DNA of 64,000 bases from Carallia brachiata (lineage: Eukaryota > Streptophyta > Magnoliopsida > Malpighiales > Rhizophoraceae). This document shows positions 47,901 to 59,900 of this stretch, one piece after another. Where the stretch lies: assembly GCA_021464245.1 (NCBI GenBank), contig JADCRB010000010.1:3986735-4050734 (forward strand), given 5' to 3'. Each line of letters begins with the position of its first letter. Position 1 is the first letter of the stretch. The notes under the pieces are model-generated. The model ran no database searches, was not told where the DNA came from, and worked only from the letters and a program-made list of their open reading frames with translations. The position numbers were made by a program, and so were the translations under genes.

Positions 47901-50900
47901 GAAAACGACTATGATATTAATTGAGTTACCAAATTCATTTTCAAGCCCAATATAATTAGAGGAGTTGGTTGGTTTAGTTTACCAAAATTTAAGTTCCCCC
48001 CAACAAACTTGCAATACTACTTATTTCAAATGGGGGTTAGGATATATTACCAGGGCATTAAAATGGTAGCGGTCCACGCCATTCCAGTTATCAAGATCAT
48101 AGGCGTGTAGTGCTTGCAACACGCAGCAACCTTCAATCTGTTACCAGCTGTGCTACCCTGGAGCCCCCTAACATAGGCGGCAGCATATTTTCCGGCTAGA
48201 ACAGGGTCCTCGCCGGGAGTTTCTTGGCCTCGTCCCCATCGGGGGTCCCGAAATATGTTCACATTGGGGCTCCAATATGTCAATCCTGCCATCCCACCAT
48301 TGTACATTGCTCTTGCTTCATCGGACACTACCTGCACTCCAATATGTTGCATAAAATTAAATAAAAGTCGATGGAATTATATATTTGTACCTTATAAAAA
48401 AAAAAAAAACCTAATGAAATAATATCTAACCTAATAATTAATACTTGCAATTAATATGTTACCCATTCTCTAGGCTGTAGATAGGGAATGGCAGGGGGAA
48501 GGCTAAACAATACCTTTTGTCATCCACTATTAATGTTTCTTTTCTTTTTTGTCCCTTTTAGTTAAAAATAATAATAATAATAATGATCAGAAAGAAAGAT
48601 AGGGTTATCAAAGCAATAATTCAACTTTGTATGGCCGCCTACATGGACTGATATGAAAATTAATCTTTAGGTTAATACCATTAAATGATACGTAAGGGTA
48701 GTATTCATTATCTCCATAATGTCTTTCTCACGGAATCTCCATAATGCCCGTGCTGCTGAAATCAAATACTATCAATTACATATTTACATAAGCTTATACG
48801 TCAATTCATACATCCATAATTTCATTAGACAGTGGGACCCGAACGTACCCTTCCATAACACAATTGCATAAGAAATTAAAGCTTGCAAACTTCAATTTGA
48901 CAACCCTTACGCCTATCCCTCTTCTCTAATTTGATTAAACCCTTGATTTTGGTTCATCTTCAGTTAAGTAAAATGTGTTATTATCTTTTGCATTAATTGG
49001 TCTCATTTGGAATCATAGAATTGAGAGCTTTCTCTTTATAAAGAAAGAATGTGTGACATGACTACAAGAGCACTTTTACAGTTCACAATTGATTGCATGT
49101 ACGATAATTTTATCCAAAATGACAAACCTCGCAAATAAAGTAGCTTAGGGTGTTCTTTAGCCACATAATGGAAAAGGGCACTGTCAGGTTAATATACAAT
49201 TTTGGTCATACGTTTTAATTATATTGTAATAATATATAAATTTTTTATAATAATATACATATTTTTATAATAAAAAAATAACTGTTAATTTTTATTATAA
49301 AATTATTATAAAAATTATGAATATTATTATAATATAACCGAAATATAGAGTAATAAAGCATACTCACCAACTTTTTCTGAATGGGAAATTATAATTTTAG
49401 CATCCCAACCAACGTACGGAGACAGTGACAGGTTGACAGGGGGCGGTGGCGCCGTGAAGTTTTCATGGACCAATTAATTAATTAATTATAGGCAAGTTAT
49501 TGAACAAAGCAAGAAACTTGCACGCCCCATAAGAATCTTTTGCATAATTTTTCTAACTAAGTGCTACTATTTTAATAAATAAATATATTCTATAATTCAT
49601 TTATTTATTTTGTTTAATAAAGTTTGGCAGAGGTCCGGATACATGACCTTTATCTAAAGTAAACTAGGCCGCACTTCAGGAGAACTAATTTACATACAAA
49701 TTTAGTTCCTACAATGGACTCTGGCGATGTGGCCCCGTCCAGCCCACCATGGCTATTTAAATGTAACATATATAACAAAGCAGCAAAGGGACAATCATGG
49801 CTATTTAAATGTAACATATGTAACAAAGCAGCAAAGGGACAATCAGACATGGACTCGTATACGGAATATGTCTGAAAAAGTTAGGGGTGGACCAAGGGAA
49901 AAGGATCGAGCATTAGAGCACTCCTGGTATGGGGCGTCTATGAGATGCCTATTAGTAAATTCACCCACTCCTTTCACGGGCGCAATTCAACCAACTCTAT
50001 TTTGTTGACCCTTTTATTTACTTCTTTGTGACAGACATATTAACAATTTCGAGACCACTGTGGACGGCACAGAAAACAACGGGTTGTAACACTAGAAAGT
50101 GCAATAATAACAACACGTACAACAATAATATTCTTACACCCGAATAGCTAGATTAGTAGCTCAAAGCTAACGCGTCAGAAAGTAAAGTTTTGTGGTGCAG
50201 GATTGATCAGTGGTTAATTTAATTATGGAAAAGGTTATATTTTTGAATAAAAAGAAGTTTGAAAATATTTTTGAATATAATTAGTTGAATTTAATGTACA
50301 ATTAATTAGATTTTAAGTGTAATTAAATATAAAAGAAATTTATATTTAGTTGTATTTGTAATTCTATCGATTACACATTAAATCTGATGAATTGCATTCC
50401 GACGCCTTTTTCAGACACATTTTTCTAAAAATAACAATGTCCTTTAATTAATTACTGTAAGACTTTATTGTGAAAATCAATCAATTTAAAATTCTTAGCA
50501 TTGAGACTTAAAAATAAATTATATTTTTTTTTAGCACAATTTTTGCAATTTAATTAGAATAACGTAGATTTATAATTTAAATTTATGACTTCTTGGTTAT
50601 AAATGATTCGTGTCAAAAAATCAATCAAACCAAAAATCAAGTTATTAGGTAAGCTCAAAATAAATTATATCTATCTCAACATTTTATTAAAAAAAATATA
50701 TACTTGTAGGGGTGCTAATATTTTCCTACGATGAACACAGAACATGTGCATATGTTAAATTTGACTGATAGCATGGTGTTGAACATTGGAATGTTGCACC
50801 TTCATTGAAAATTCTTCTCCAACAATAATAAAAGGATTAAAAGAATGAACTTGTGAAGCGAAACTAATGAAAATAAGTTTGAAATATTGAATTCTATCAT

Positions 50901-51421
50901 TGGAAAGAAAAGAAAGAAAGGAAAGAAAGAAAGAAAGAAAAGCATCTTGAAAACAACTCAAGTGACGTTAGAAGATTAATAAATTTTACCCGTCCGATTT
51001 CCTCCCACAAAGACTGGTTAAAGGAAGCAGCGGTGGTGATGACTTGAGGGAAGCTTGTGGCACCAGGGAAGGCACCACCGAACTTGGTGCCGGGGCCCAC
51101 ATTGGAGACCCCATGAAGGGCCTCGGACCACCACTCGTAGCCCTGAATGCCAAGTCTGGGCACGGCAGCGGCATTGTTGACCATCAGCCTGATCTTCTCT
51201 TGCAATGTCAGCCTCCCAATCAAGTCCCTCACCCTCACATGGATTGGCACATTAACCCTGCAGAACCGCAAGCTTCTGGTTAGCCCGTTTCTGGGGTCAC
51301 AGGCAAAAGGGGGCCTGGATTCCACTTGGTTAATGTGCATGCAAATTAGAAGAAAAGGGAGTAGCACTGAAAGAAGTGAGAATGTGTGTGTGGTTTGCTT
51401 GTGTTTATTATAATTAGCCAT
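44980..51421 (-). CDS. BXL1: GH3 beta-D-xylosidase/alpha-L-arabinofuranosidase (BXL1 type), seven exons, frameshift in exon 2
   Basis: Exons (minus order): 50990-51421, 48051-48331, 47516-47685, 47075-47172, 46462-46812, 45856-46269 and 44980-45569. A signal peptide ([17 protein letters not shown]) precedes the GH3 N-terminal domain ([40 protein letters not shown]). The catalytic Asp is in [10 protein letters not shown] (exon 4). The C-terminal domain shows [20 protein letters not shown] and a fibronectin-III-like end. The family is secreted and trims xylan and arabinan side chains in the wall. All junctions are in phase except that exon 2 lacks one base: KHYT should be followed by AYDLDNWNG, but near 48104 the codons read ACG CCT ATG. 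As written, translation ends at the exon 2/3 junction (TGG TAA) after about 238 residues, before the nucleophile. One added base would give about 778 residues, the normal family size. Confidence 0.88.
48104..48105 (-). other. Single-base frameshift in BXL exon 2
   Basis: The coding strand reads TACACGCCTATGATC where conserved family residues require one extra G or equivalent (ACG GCC TAT GAT). Downstream exons are in phase with the restored frame and not with the written one. Confidence 0.8.
49748..49843. repeat. Two-copy 48-bp tandem repeat in BXL intron 1
   Basis: CATGGCTATTTAAATGTAAC and the following 28 bases occur twice in a row, differing at one position (ATATATA versus ATATGTA). Confidence 0.85.
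50903..50942. repeat. (GAAA)n microsatellite
   Basis: An imperfect run of AAAG units inside BXL intron 1, close to the exon 1 donor. Confidence 0.75.
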
Positions 51422-51492
51422 GATGGGCTAAAGCTAGCTTATTAATTAAAAGTAGTGCTTGGTGTGTGTTCTTTTGGGTTGATTGTGCAGGT

Positions 51493-51501
51493 GTTTATAT
51501 A
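51493..51501 (-). promoter_or_regulatory. TATA box of the BXL gene
   Basis: On the minus strand the bases read CTATATAAACA, 72-80 bases before the ATG. This is a strong plant TATA match at a spacing that gives a 5' UTR of about 45 bases. Confidence 0.6.
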
Positions 51502-51645
51502 GAGAAAGGTTGCGTCTCCAACGCAAGAGAATTAGTTTTTTCTTGATTAGAATTCCACGTCAATGTGATAAACCCCCACACTGATCGAGAGTCTCACTCA
51601 CAGAGAGCCTAGCCAGCGCAGTTGGCACACCGGCCGGATGGTCAC

Positions 51646-51800
51646 TTTGGACTAGTAATCAACCATCATTGCCATAACCTTGCACGATCCAGAAAAAAAA
51701 ATTTCAAAAAAAAATCATATACAAACTTGGACTAGCAAACAACCATCATTGCCATAGCCTGGCATGACCCAGAAAAAAAAAATCATATACATATAGAATG
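51646..51800. repeat. Two-copy diverged 80-bp tandem repeat
   Basis: TTGGACTAG (51647 and 51727) starts two similar units that both continue AACCATCATTGCCATA and end in A-runs and ATCATATAC. It lies upstream of the BXL TATA box. Confidence 0.7.
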
Positions 51801-54800
51801 CAACTACATGTCCGAAAATTTTTACCCGATTTTTGGCTGACTGACGTGTCAATAAATTTTTAATTTTATGCAACTATATTAATAAAATATAAAATAAAAG
51901 ATACATCTTTTACTTCGTTTTATTGTTATATAAAATATCAATATAATTACGAAAAATTAAAAATTTTTATATTTCAAACAAAAATTCAGACAAAAATATC
52001 TGGATGCCTAGTTTTTTCCCTACATGTATATAACTATGTATATAAGAATAAACCTTATACTCTCCAAGGTGGGTCACGGGCTTATGAACTGTTCAGCATG
52101 TATTATTGTCACGTTAGCTGCACTAACTAAATTTAAACGTGCTTTACTATTTTAAACGAAATAGAATCAGCCGAAAATATTTACTTTTTACACTAAACCT
52201 TTACCTATCTATATTAAAGAGGGTTTTCTAGAAAAAAAACAATGGTTTGACGAATGAAGAGAAATTTCTAGCTGCAGGCTGCTCTTTGTTGACAAATTTC
52301 TGGCGGATACTGATAGGTCGCTGCAAAATGCAGTGTATAATGCATTAACGAATCAATTGGTTGATTTGGTCTTTATATGGAAAATGGGTAGTCTACATGT
52401 AAAAAAAGGTTCTTGCTTTAATCGAAGTCAATGAACTCGTGAATTACTGGCTATAAAAGACCTAAAGAGAAAGTTATCCCGTGAACACAGTAGCCACCAT
52501 TGGCATAAGAGCAAACTTTTGTCTTGTTACTGACATTGTTTTTCACCTTGTGAACTGTGAGATGGATGCTGTTGTACCTTTGAGAAAAAAGTGTCATATT
52601 TTAAGCTTCTTCTTGTCCTCAATATCATATCTAGTTGAGATACTACACTATAACTTGACAGGTTATACAATCCATTCATATCTTTTGTGCCATATACCAA
52701 TAATTTTGAAGTCTTTTTTAATGTTATATATTGGTTCTTCAATGAATAATTTGATTGGTTGGACGCAGTTGCATGAGAGAATATGTCTCGATCACATGCA
52801 AATTAAACTTCGAACAATAATTCCATTTAACTATTCTCGAACGTCAATTTATAGCCTTTTTTTTACCTACCGAGTAGGTGGCAATACTAATAACAAACAA
52901 AACCAAGGAAACATCTCATGTCTATAAACTGAATTCATGATGTAACATAACACCTAAGGAATCGGCTGTTGTGTAATATTGTTCTTTTAGACTATAATTG
53001 TTTATGTGGTGTTGGACAAGGAATCGATAGTTGGTCGATTGAGCACTACCTTTATAATGCCAGAATCCAAAAATTTGAAGCAAATATATCAATTACCTGT
53101 GCTTCTAGAATTGGGAAGTTTGGCTTAATTAACGTAACATAAACATAGTGATCCGAAAACTTACAAAACTATTCTTTTTTTATCCAATTGAGTTTCGATT
53201 TTGCATTACTACGATTAGTACGAAATGTGCTACTTTATTAAAAAATTCGCCAAAACCTCTGTCAACCATTTACAAATGCCTATTTCAGAGCAAATTTAAG
53301 GGGAAAGCCATAGAGGTGTGGACATCCTTATTAATGCTTAATGTAGACAGATGGGTGAAAAAAAAAAAGGGCTGAGTAACGACCCATAAAGGAGTATGCG
53401 CTGTCTAATATCTATTTAGCTTTGGTACAAATCTCTATCTAGTACTTATATAAACAAAATTGATAGAACAAACGGAATTGGAACGTGAGAACAGGGGAGA
53501 GAGAAAGAGAGATGGGTCCCATAAAATTTTTATTTTTATTTTTTGAAAAAATTTGGTTTATATGTATGATGGTTAACTTTGATGTATAATAGACTTAAGA
53601 AGAGAGATTCATTAAGCTTATATATATTATTAGTTAAAACTTATGTACAACAAAAATCATGTGTATAACAATTAAATTTGATACAGAAGACTTAATTTTG
53701 ATCTGTAATATATATGAATTTAAAAATAAAAAAAAATGTAAAATTACGGTAGTTATCCCCTGACGGGTATCAAAGCTCTTATATAAAATATCCTCTCAAC
53801 TCAATTCAACCAAAAAACAAAGGGGGGTTTTTAAGAAAAACCATTAGTAAAAAGAAAACGCATTAAAAATAGTTCCAAATATTCGTCATTGCCCACAAAG
53901 AGAGGGAGGAAGTTATGAAACTCCATATGGTCCATCCATCTATCCGCACACACGGGATATATCCATTATTTATATATAAAAAAGAAAAGAAGAAAAGGTC
54001 GATCGATCCTTCAAGTTATATCATCTTTTATATTATATAAGACGTAAAGATTTTGGATAGATGAATAACAAACACTTTGAACAAGCCTCGACGAATTCGC
54101 CAAAGCCGGCGGGCATTGGTGCGTCAATTTGTCTGCCTATACCAAACTCAATACGTCTGTATTGGTCACATTTTCCTGATCGGCAAGAACAAACGAGAAT
54201 TTCGGAGCTGAATTTGTTCATGAAATCGTAATTGCCTTGATCATCAAATCATGGCGTTCGCTTGCACACATTGCCAAACCAAAAGCAAACTTTTTTTTTC
54301 CCTTTCCAAACAATATGATCCTTTTTTTTTTTTGATAAAAATAAAAAAGTAAGGTAGTGTTTCCACAGTTATTTATTAAAAAGTATTGTAACTCTATATT
54401 TATGCTAAGTATAAAGAGATTAAATAATTACAACATACCTTACGTAAAGTAATAAATCGTAAATTTAATATCACTAATCAACATTAGTAGAATTCAAATT
54501 CTCGATTACAAAACTAGAAGCCACATCTCTTGCCAATCTAACAATGATAATATGATCCCTTTCAAGAGTACGTAACGTGACTTTCTTGCATGAAGGGTTC
54601 AAGCATTTTGAGTAGACAGGGCAATGTGGCAACTAACAAAAACTAACTATTATTAGGGATTGAAGTGTGGACATGTTGCCAAGATAGGCCCAAATTTGGC
54701 TTAGCTGGATCAACTACAATCTATATAAATGGGCCCACGGCAACTGCAACACTTATGATTTTTGTGATAACATGCATGTCTTTCTCCAAAAAAAAAAAAG

Positions 54801-56961
54801 GAAAAAAGGGATAAGGAGGACGAGAACCTATCTGGCAATGAACCAGTTGAAATAAAAAAGATTAAAAAAAAAGAAAGAAAGACATATAATCCTTCTTCTT
54901 CTTCTTCTTTTTGTTTTGTTTTGTTTTTGTTTTTGTGATCCGTGGATGAGTCCAACTCCAACATATCAGGATGACAGAGCCTGTTGCTTTTAAGCTTAGC
55001 TAAAACAGTTGCCACATTTATATTTGTCTTGAAATTGAAAGGACGGATAGTGTGGATGATTGTAGATATAGCATTCTTACCCTTAAAAATTGCAAACATT
55101 TTTTTTTCAACTATTCGGTTCTCAAACTCAAACTCAAATTCAAAACCTTTGATCGTGAAAATGACTCTACTAACAGTTGAGTTTGCAACTTTTAAAGTTG
55201 TTTATAGAGAAAGAAAAAAAAAAAACAGAGAGAGAGAGAGAGAGAGATATAACAGCCACGCCAGCCCGCCGAGTATAAGGCTCTTTTCTTATCTTCTTCT
55301 TGCCTCCTTTCTTTCGCTGTCTCCCCAGCATCTTTGTTTAAACAAATCCTACACGTAACGCTCACCCTGCCCATTACTCTACTTACTGATGAGCTCTTTT
55401 CTTTTCTTCTTTCTATCTAATTTTTTATTTTCATAGGAAAAATAGAAAGTGGTACTCTACAATAAACAACCAAGAGACTTTTTTTTTTCGTCCTAAGATT
55501 ATTTATTTTTTTAGCCTATACACGGAGCAAAATATGTAAGGCTATGGCCCAGTGGTTTTTATGGCTCTAGTTTTAAGGGCTTGATTGGACTAGGTGGTGG
55601 ATTAGTGGCTGAAGGAATGATGTGTACTGGATTGGTATTATTGGGACCTGTGTGTTCGTGTGGATCCAACACTTGCACCTATAGGTCCAATTTTGCAACT
55701 GACGTTGAAATAAAATAGACTACTCGTAGACTCCAAAACAAACCTCGAATACTTAGTTCTAATAACTAGGATTCAAATTTTGGTATGAACAGAAACAAAG
55801 AAAAATCAGTCAGACTTCAAGTCTCTCAAGGTACACCTGGACTTAGGTTTTAATTAACGAAGGGAGACTGTGAAATTTATGAAAAAAATTATTTTAACTG
55901 TGTAGCTTGAACTTATATTTGGATTTTTAAAAGAATAAAAATAAAAATCCGGCTGAAAAGTAAGCAGGGTTCTTACCACAAAGGCCCCATATCTATAGCC
56001 CAATTGCAAGGCCCTTGTGAGTATCTAAAGTTGGCGACCTTGAGTCCACCTAGAAAGCCCAACAATCCACAAGGTCCAAAAGCTTACACAAATTGATGCG
56101 GTTTAACTTGAAGCCTCTTCTTCTAGGAAATCGGGTGAGGGTGAGGCCCGCTTTAATCAGGAAGATTCACTAAATTTCACTTAAATTCGAGTTTTGAAAA
56201 TGTAGTCACGTTAAATATTTATTAAAAAATTTTTGTTGTCCTTCAGAATCCTGCCTGAGTTGATTTAAATAAGTCAGCCTAATAAACTGAGCGGTCTCAG
56301 AAAAAAAAATTCCACTCTTGTTTTTTATTTTTCCTTCTATTTAAAAAAAAGTAATAAAAAGACCAACATATTATTATTCTTATTTCTTTATCCAAAGAAA
56401 AAGAGGACGTTAAGAAAAGATGGTGAAGAGGACAGATGGTCGTTAACATGTGAAGAAGCATCTCTTCCCTTTTTTTGTTTTTTTGATTCAATTTTTCTTC
56501 CTTTTGATTCAATATTTACTTTTTCTTCCTTTGATCTACCATGTAATGTCGATTTCATTGTGCAAAGTCATAAATAATAAACACGGTCCAAATGTGAGAA
56601 AGGTATATTTATTACTACGATACTTAGATTGATAAAGAATTTAGTCTTTCAACCTTTTGGTTGAGAGTTTAAATCTTATAAAAGTTAAACAGTAGAATCA
56701 AATTTATAATTTATTATCTGACATGAGTTATATAGTAATCATTTAACCTCTTAGTGTCTCTTTTCTATACTTTGACGAGACTGTAAAATACCACCATGCT
56801 TTCTCATTTTTCAGACATAAAAACAAAAAAGGTATATTCACTCGTGCGATAATAACGAATCCACTGACTATAATCTGTTCGGTGTTGACAATACCCAAAG
56901 GATTATTCCTGGTCCACTTGAAGTTCAAGCTTCATAAAAATGACAAGCAATAACATGCAAA
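51801..56961. other. Long intergenic region, no gene recognised
   Basis: About 5 kb. The longest open frame is 148 codons (52481-52927, plus) and shows no domain, bias or splice context that I can support. A 129-codon minus frame at 54710-55099 reads through low-complexity sequence. A GA microsatellite lies at about 55228-55248. The first kilobase or so is BXL promoter side and the last few hundred bases are AAE7 3' flank. Confidence 0.4.
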
Positions 56962-59900
56962 TTATAACTTGCTCCTCTTCACAGGTCCCATCTCTTTTGC
57001 TTTGCCTTAGCACATGCTTCTGAATCTTCCCAGTAGCAGTCTTTGGCAGAGGTCCAAAAACTACTGATTTTGGAACCCAGAAAGCTGGCATGTTGGACCG
57101 GCAGAACTTCATTATATCCTCAGCTAGCTGCCGTTCATTAGACTTGTCCACTTCAGGCTTCAATGTTATAAAAGCACAGGGTGATTCTCCCCAGCGTTCA
57201 TCCTCCCTGGCCACCACAGACACCTCGTATACTGCTGGATAAGTGTACACTATGTTTTCAACCTCCACGCTACTGATGTTTTCACCTCCAGATATGATAA
57301 TGTCCTTTGATCTATCCTTGATTTCTATATAGTTATCTGGATGCTTTACACCAAGATCCCCAGAGTGAAAATATCCATTTGCAAAACATTCCTCGTTGGC
57401 TTTGGGGTTCTTTAAATAGCCCTTCATCACAAGATTTCCCCGCATCACTATTTCTCCAATCGTCTTTCCGTCTGCAGGGACAGGTTGCATAGTTTTTTGG
57501 TCAACAACATCTAGGCCCTCCAAGCCAACATACCGAACGCCTTGGCGTGCATTCAGACGGGCTTTCGCTATTGGAGGCAATGAATCCCACTCAGGCTTCC
57601 AAGCACAAACTGTCGATGGGCCATAAGTTTCCGAGAGACCGTACGTGTGTGTGACGCGGAAGCCTTTTTCCGTCATCGCGAAGAGAACAGAAGGGGGCGG
57701 GGCAGCACCGGCTGTCATTACATGTACAAGACGCGGAAGAGGAAGGATAGTGTCCTCCTTGGGAGCATTCACAATAGAGTTGAGTACCACGGGAGCAGCA
57801 CAGAAGTGGCTCACGCCATCATTTGCTATGGCTGAATAGACTGCCTTCGCCGATACCTGTAGTAACAGCAGCAAAGGACCATATTCAACATCAGTATGAC
57901 AATCCACAGAACAGCTTAGAATAAATTAGATTTAGCAAACTACATATGACCAAGCTGACTTCTTCCTCAGCTATCAAATGCCTCCACGGTCAAACTATTC
58001 TGAAGGTGACTACAGAGTCCTGCCTTCAGCAGAAGACTGACCGAACCGCTAAATCCTAATTTACCCAGAAAGTCCATAGATGTCTAGTATGAAGGGAAAT
58101 CCAACCAGGAGATAACAACAAAATTAGGCTACGCTATATCAGCAACACTAAAATTACCTGTCGAAGGCATATGCTAGTCCCACAAATAGCTGCAAGCGTC
58201 CAAGTGAAACACCAACCATTGCAATGGAACATGGGCAGAGTCCAAAGGTATACAGCTCCATCACTTATTGGCCAAATTAAAGGATTAGTCAAGGACATAA
58301 GATAGGCCCCTCTGTGGCTTAGGACAACTCCCTTGGGGCTGGCTGTTGTACCAGAAGTATAACCTAAAGCTATGCTCTGCCACTCATCCTCCGGTGGTTT
58401 CCAGGCAAACTCTGGGTCGCCACTCTCCAGGAACGCCTCGTATTCAATGGCCCCTCTGCCCAGAGCATGTTTCAGCAACTTGGGATCACAACTTTTATCA
58501 GCTATGACGATTAAAAGTGGAGGCTTAAAATGGCCATCCTTTTTTGTTAAGATCCTCAATGCTTCCTCAGCCAGTGGAAAGAACTCTTGGTCCACCATCA
58601 CAACTTCAGATTTTGAATGACCTAGCAGGAAAGCTACGGTATCTGCATTAAGACGGATATTAACACTGTTTACAACAGCTCCAGCCATAGGCACTCCAAA
58701 GTGCGCTTCAAACATTGCGGGGATGTTTGGAGCAATAATTGCCACCTGCCAATACAAAACAGGAAGATCGTATTAAGCTGCCAACAGCTCCAACTGATCC
58801 TAATGAAGTACAAACTAAATTCAATGGATCAAATCCATGACAGATAGCAGTGTTAGCATTAACTAGCCAGCTATTCCGCATGTTGCCATCCAAACAAGTC
58901 AACGAACAGAGATCCGTCAACACATGAAATAAACAACTAGCATCAAAATCATATTGGATTTGTAATTTCATACGTGCAAATACTGCATAACCGATTTCAC
59001 TCTGTACAAACACCAAGCAAGTGCAAAATTATTGCTTGTTTTTATGTCTTCTCTTAGGGTTACTGGCATAGAAAATACAAAATCCCTCCATTGAAAAAAG
59101 TGGAATATAAACTTATTGCAACTTGTAATTCATCTTTTTTTTTCCATTTGAAATTGAATGTCAATGTTATTGTCACCAAAAGTTCCACGAAAAAAAAATA
59201 AATCATACAAAGATAAAATATGGTCAGCCAAAAATATCGTAGCACTCTATATGCTCCATTTATCAATTGTCACATAAATTTATATTTATGAGATTTACTA
59301 TATTGGAAAATTGTTCTTTTTCCAAAATCACAAATTGACATTATTGTTGCTATCCAATGATCAAAGCATATAGGCAGACATGAATTAACTAAAGTATTAA
59401 TTGGTTATAGATTTAATATAAATGAAATTTCAAAATGTCTACTTTAGAGTTTAGACCCCATAAAAAATTGTAAGGACAAAAAATCCTCACAACCCAGAAC
59501 TTCCTACAAGACTATATAAATTCTTTTCATAAAAGGAAACCTCAACACGTCTACCTTAAGGTTTAGATCATATAAAAACCTTCGTATAATTTCATGCAAC
59601 TCCAAAATTCTTTTCATAAAAGGAAACCTCAACACGTCTACCTTAAGGTTTAGATCATATAAAAACCTTCGTATAATTTCATGCAACTCCAAAGTTCTCA
59701 CAAGGCTATTTACATGTTTTGCATAAAATTCAACATGCATTTGAATTCCCAAAATTCAACCTTCGATTATTTTTCATTTGATTTTATTTTGTTTTCGTTT
59801 GTCCAAAATTTTCTAACTTGACTCTACTTCTATGGGAGTCCGGTTGACTTAACACATAAAAAGTTCAGTGCGCCATAAAACTTATATATATTATGCCATG

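Larger units (their letters stand above)
48332..50989. other. BXL intron 1, 2.66 kb
   Basis: The intron is bounded by CGG|GTAAAA and TGCAG|GTAG. It holds a 48-bp tandem repeat and a GAAA microsatellite and no gene. It is much longer than the other introns of this gene. Confidence 0.7.

Noticed and set aside
52481..52927. 148-codon plus-strand frame
   Set aside because: It is hydrophobic and AT-driven, with no recognisable domain or splice context. The opposite strand is also open, suggesting chance.
54710..55099. 129-codon minus-strand frame
   Set aside because: Half of it is Lys/Glu/Phe low-complexity sequence read from A/T and microsatellite runs, and no family resemblance was seen.
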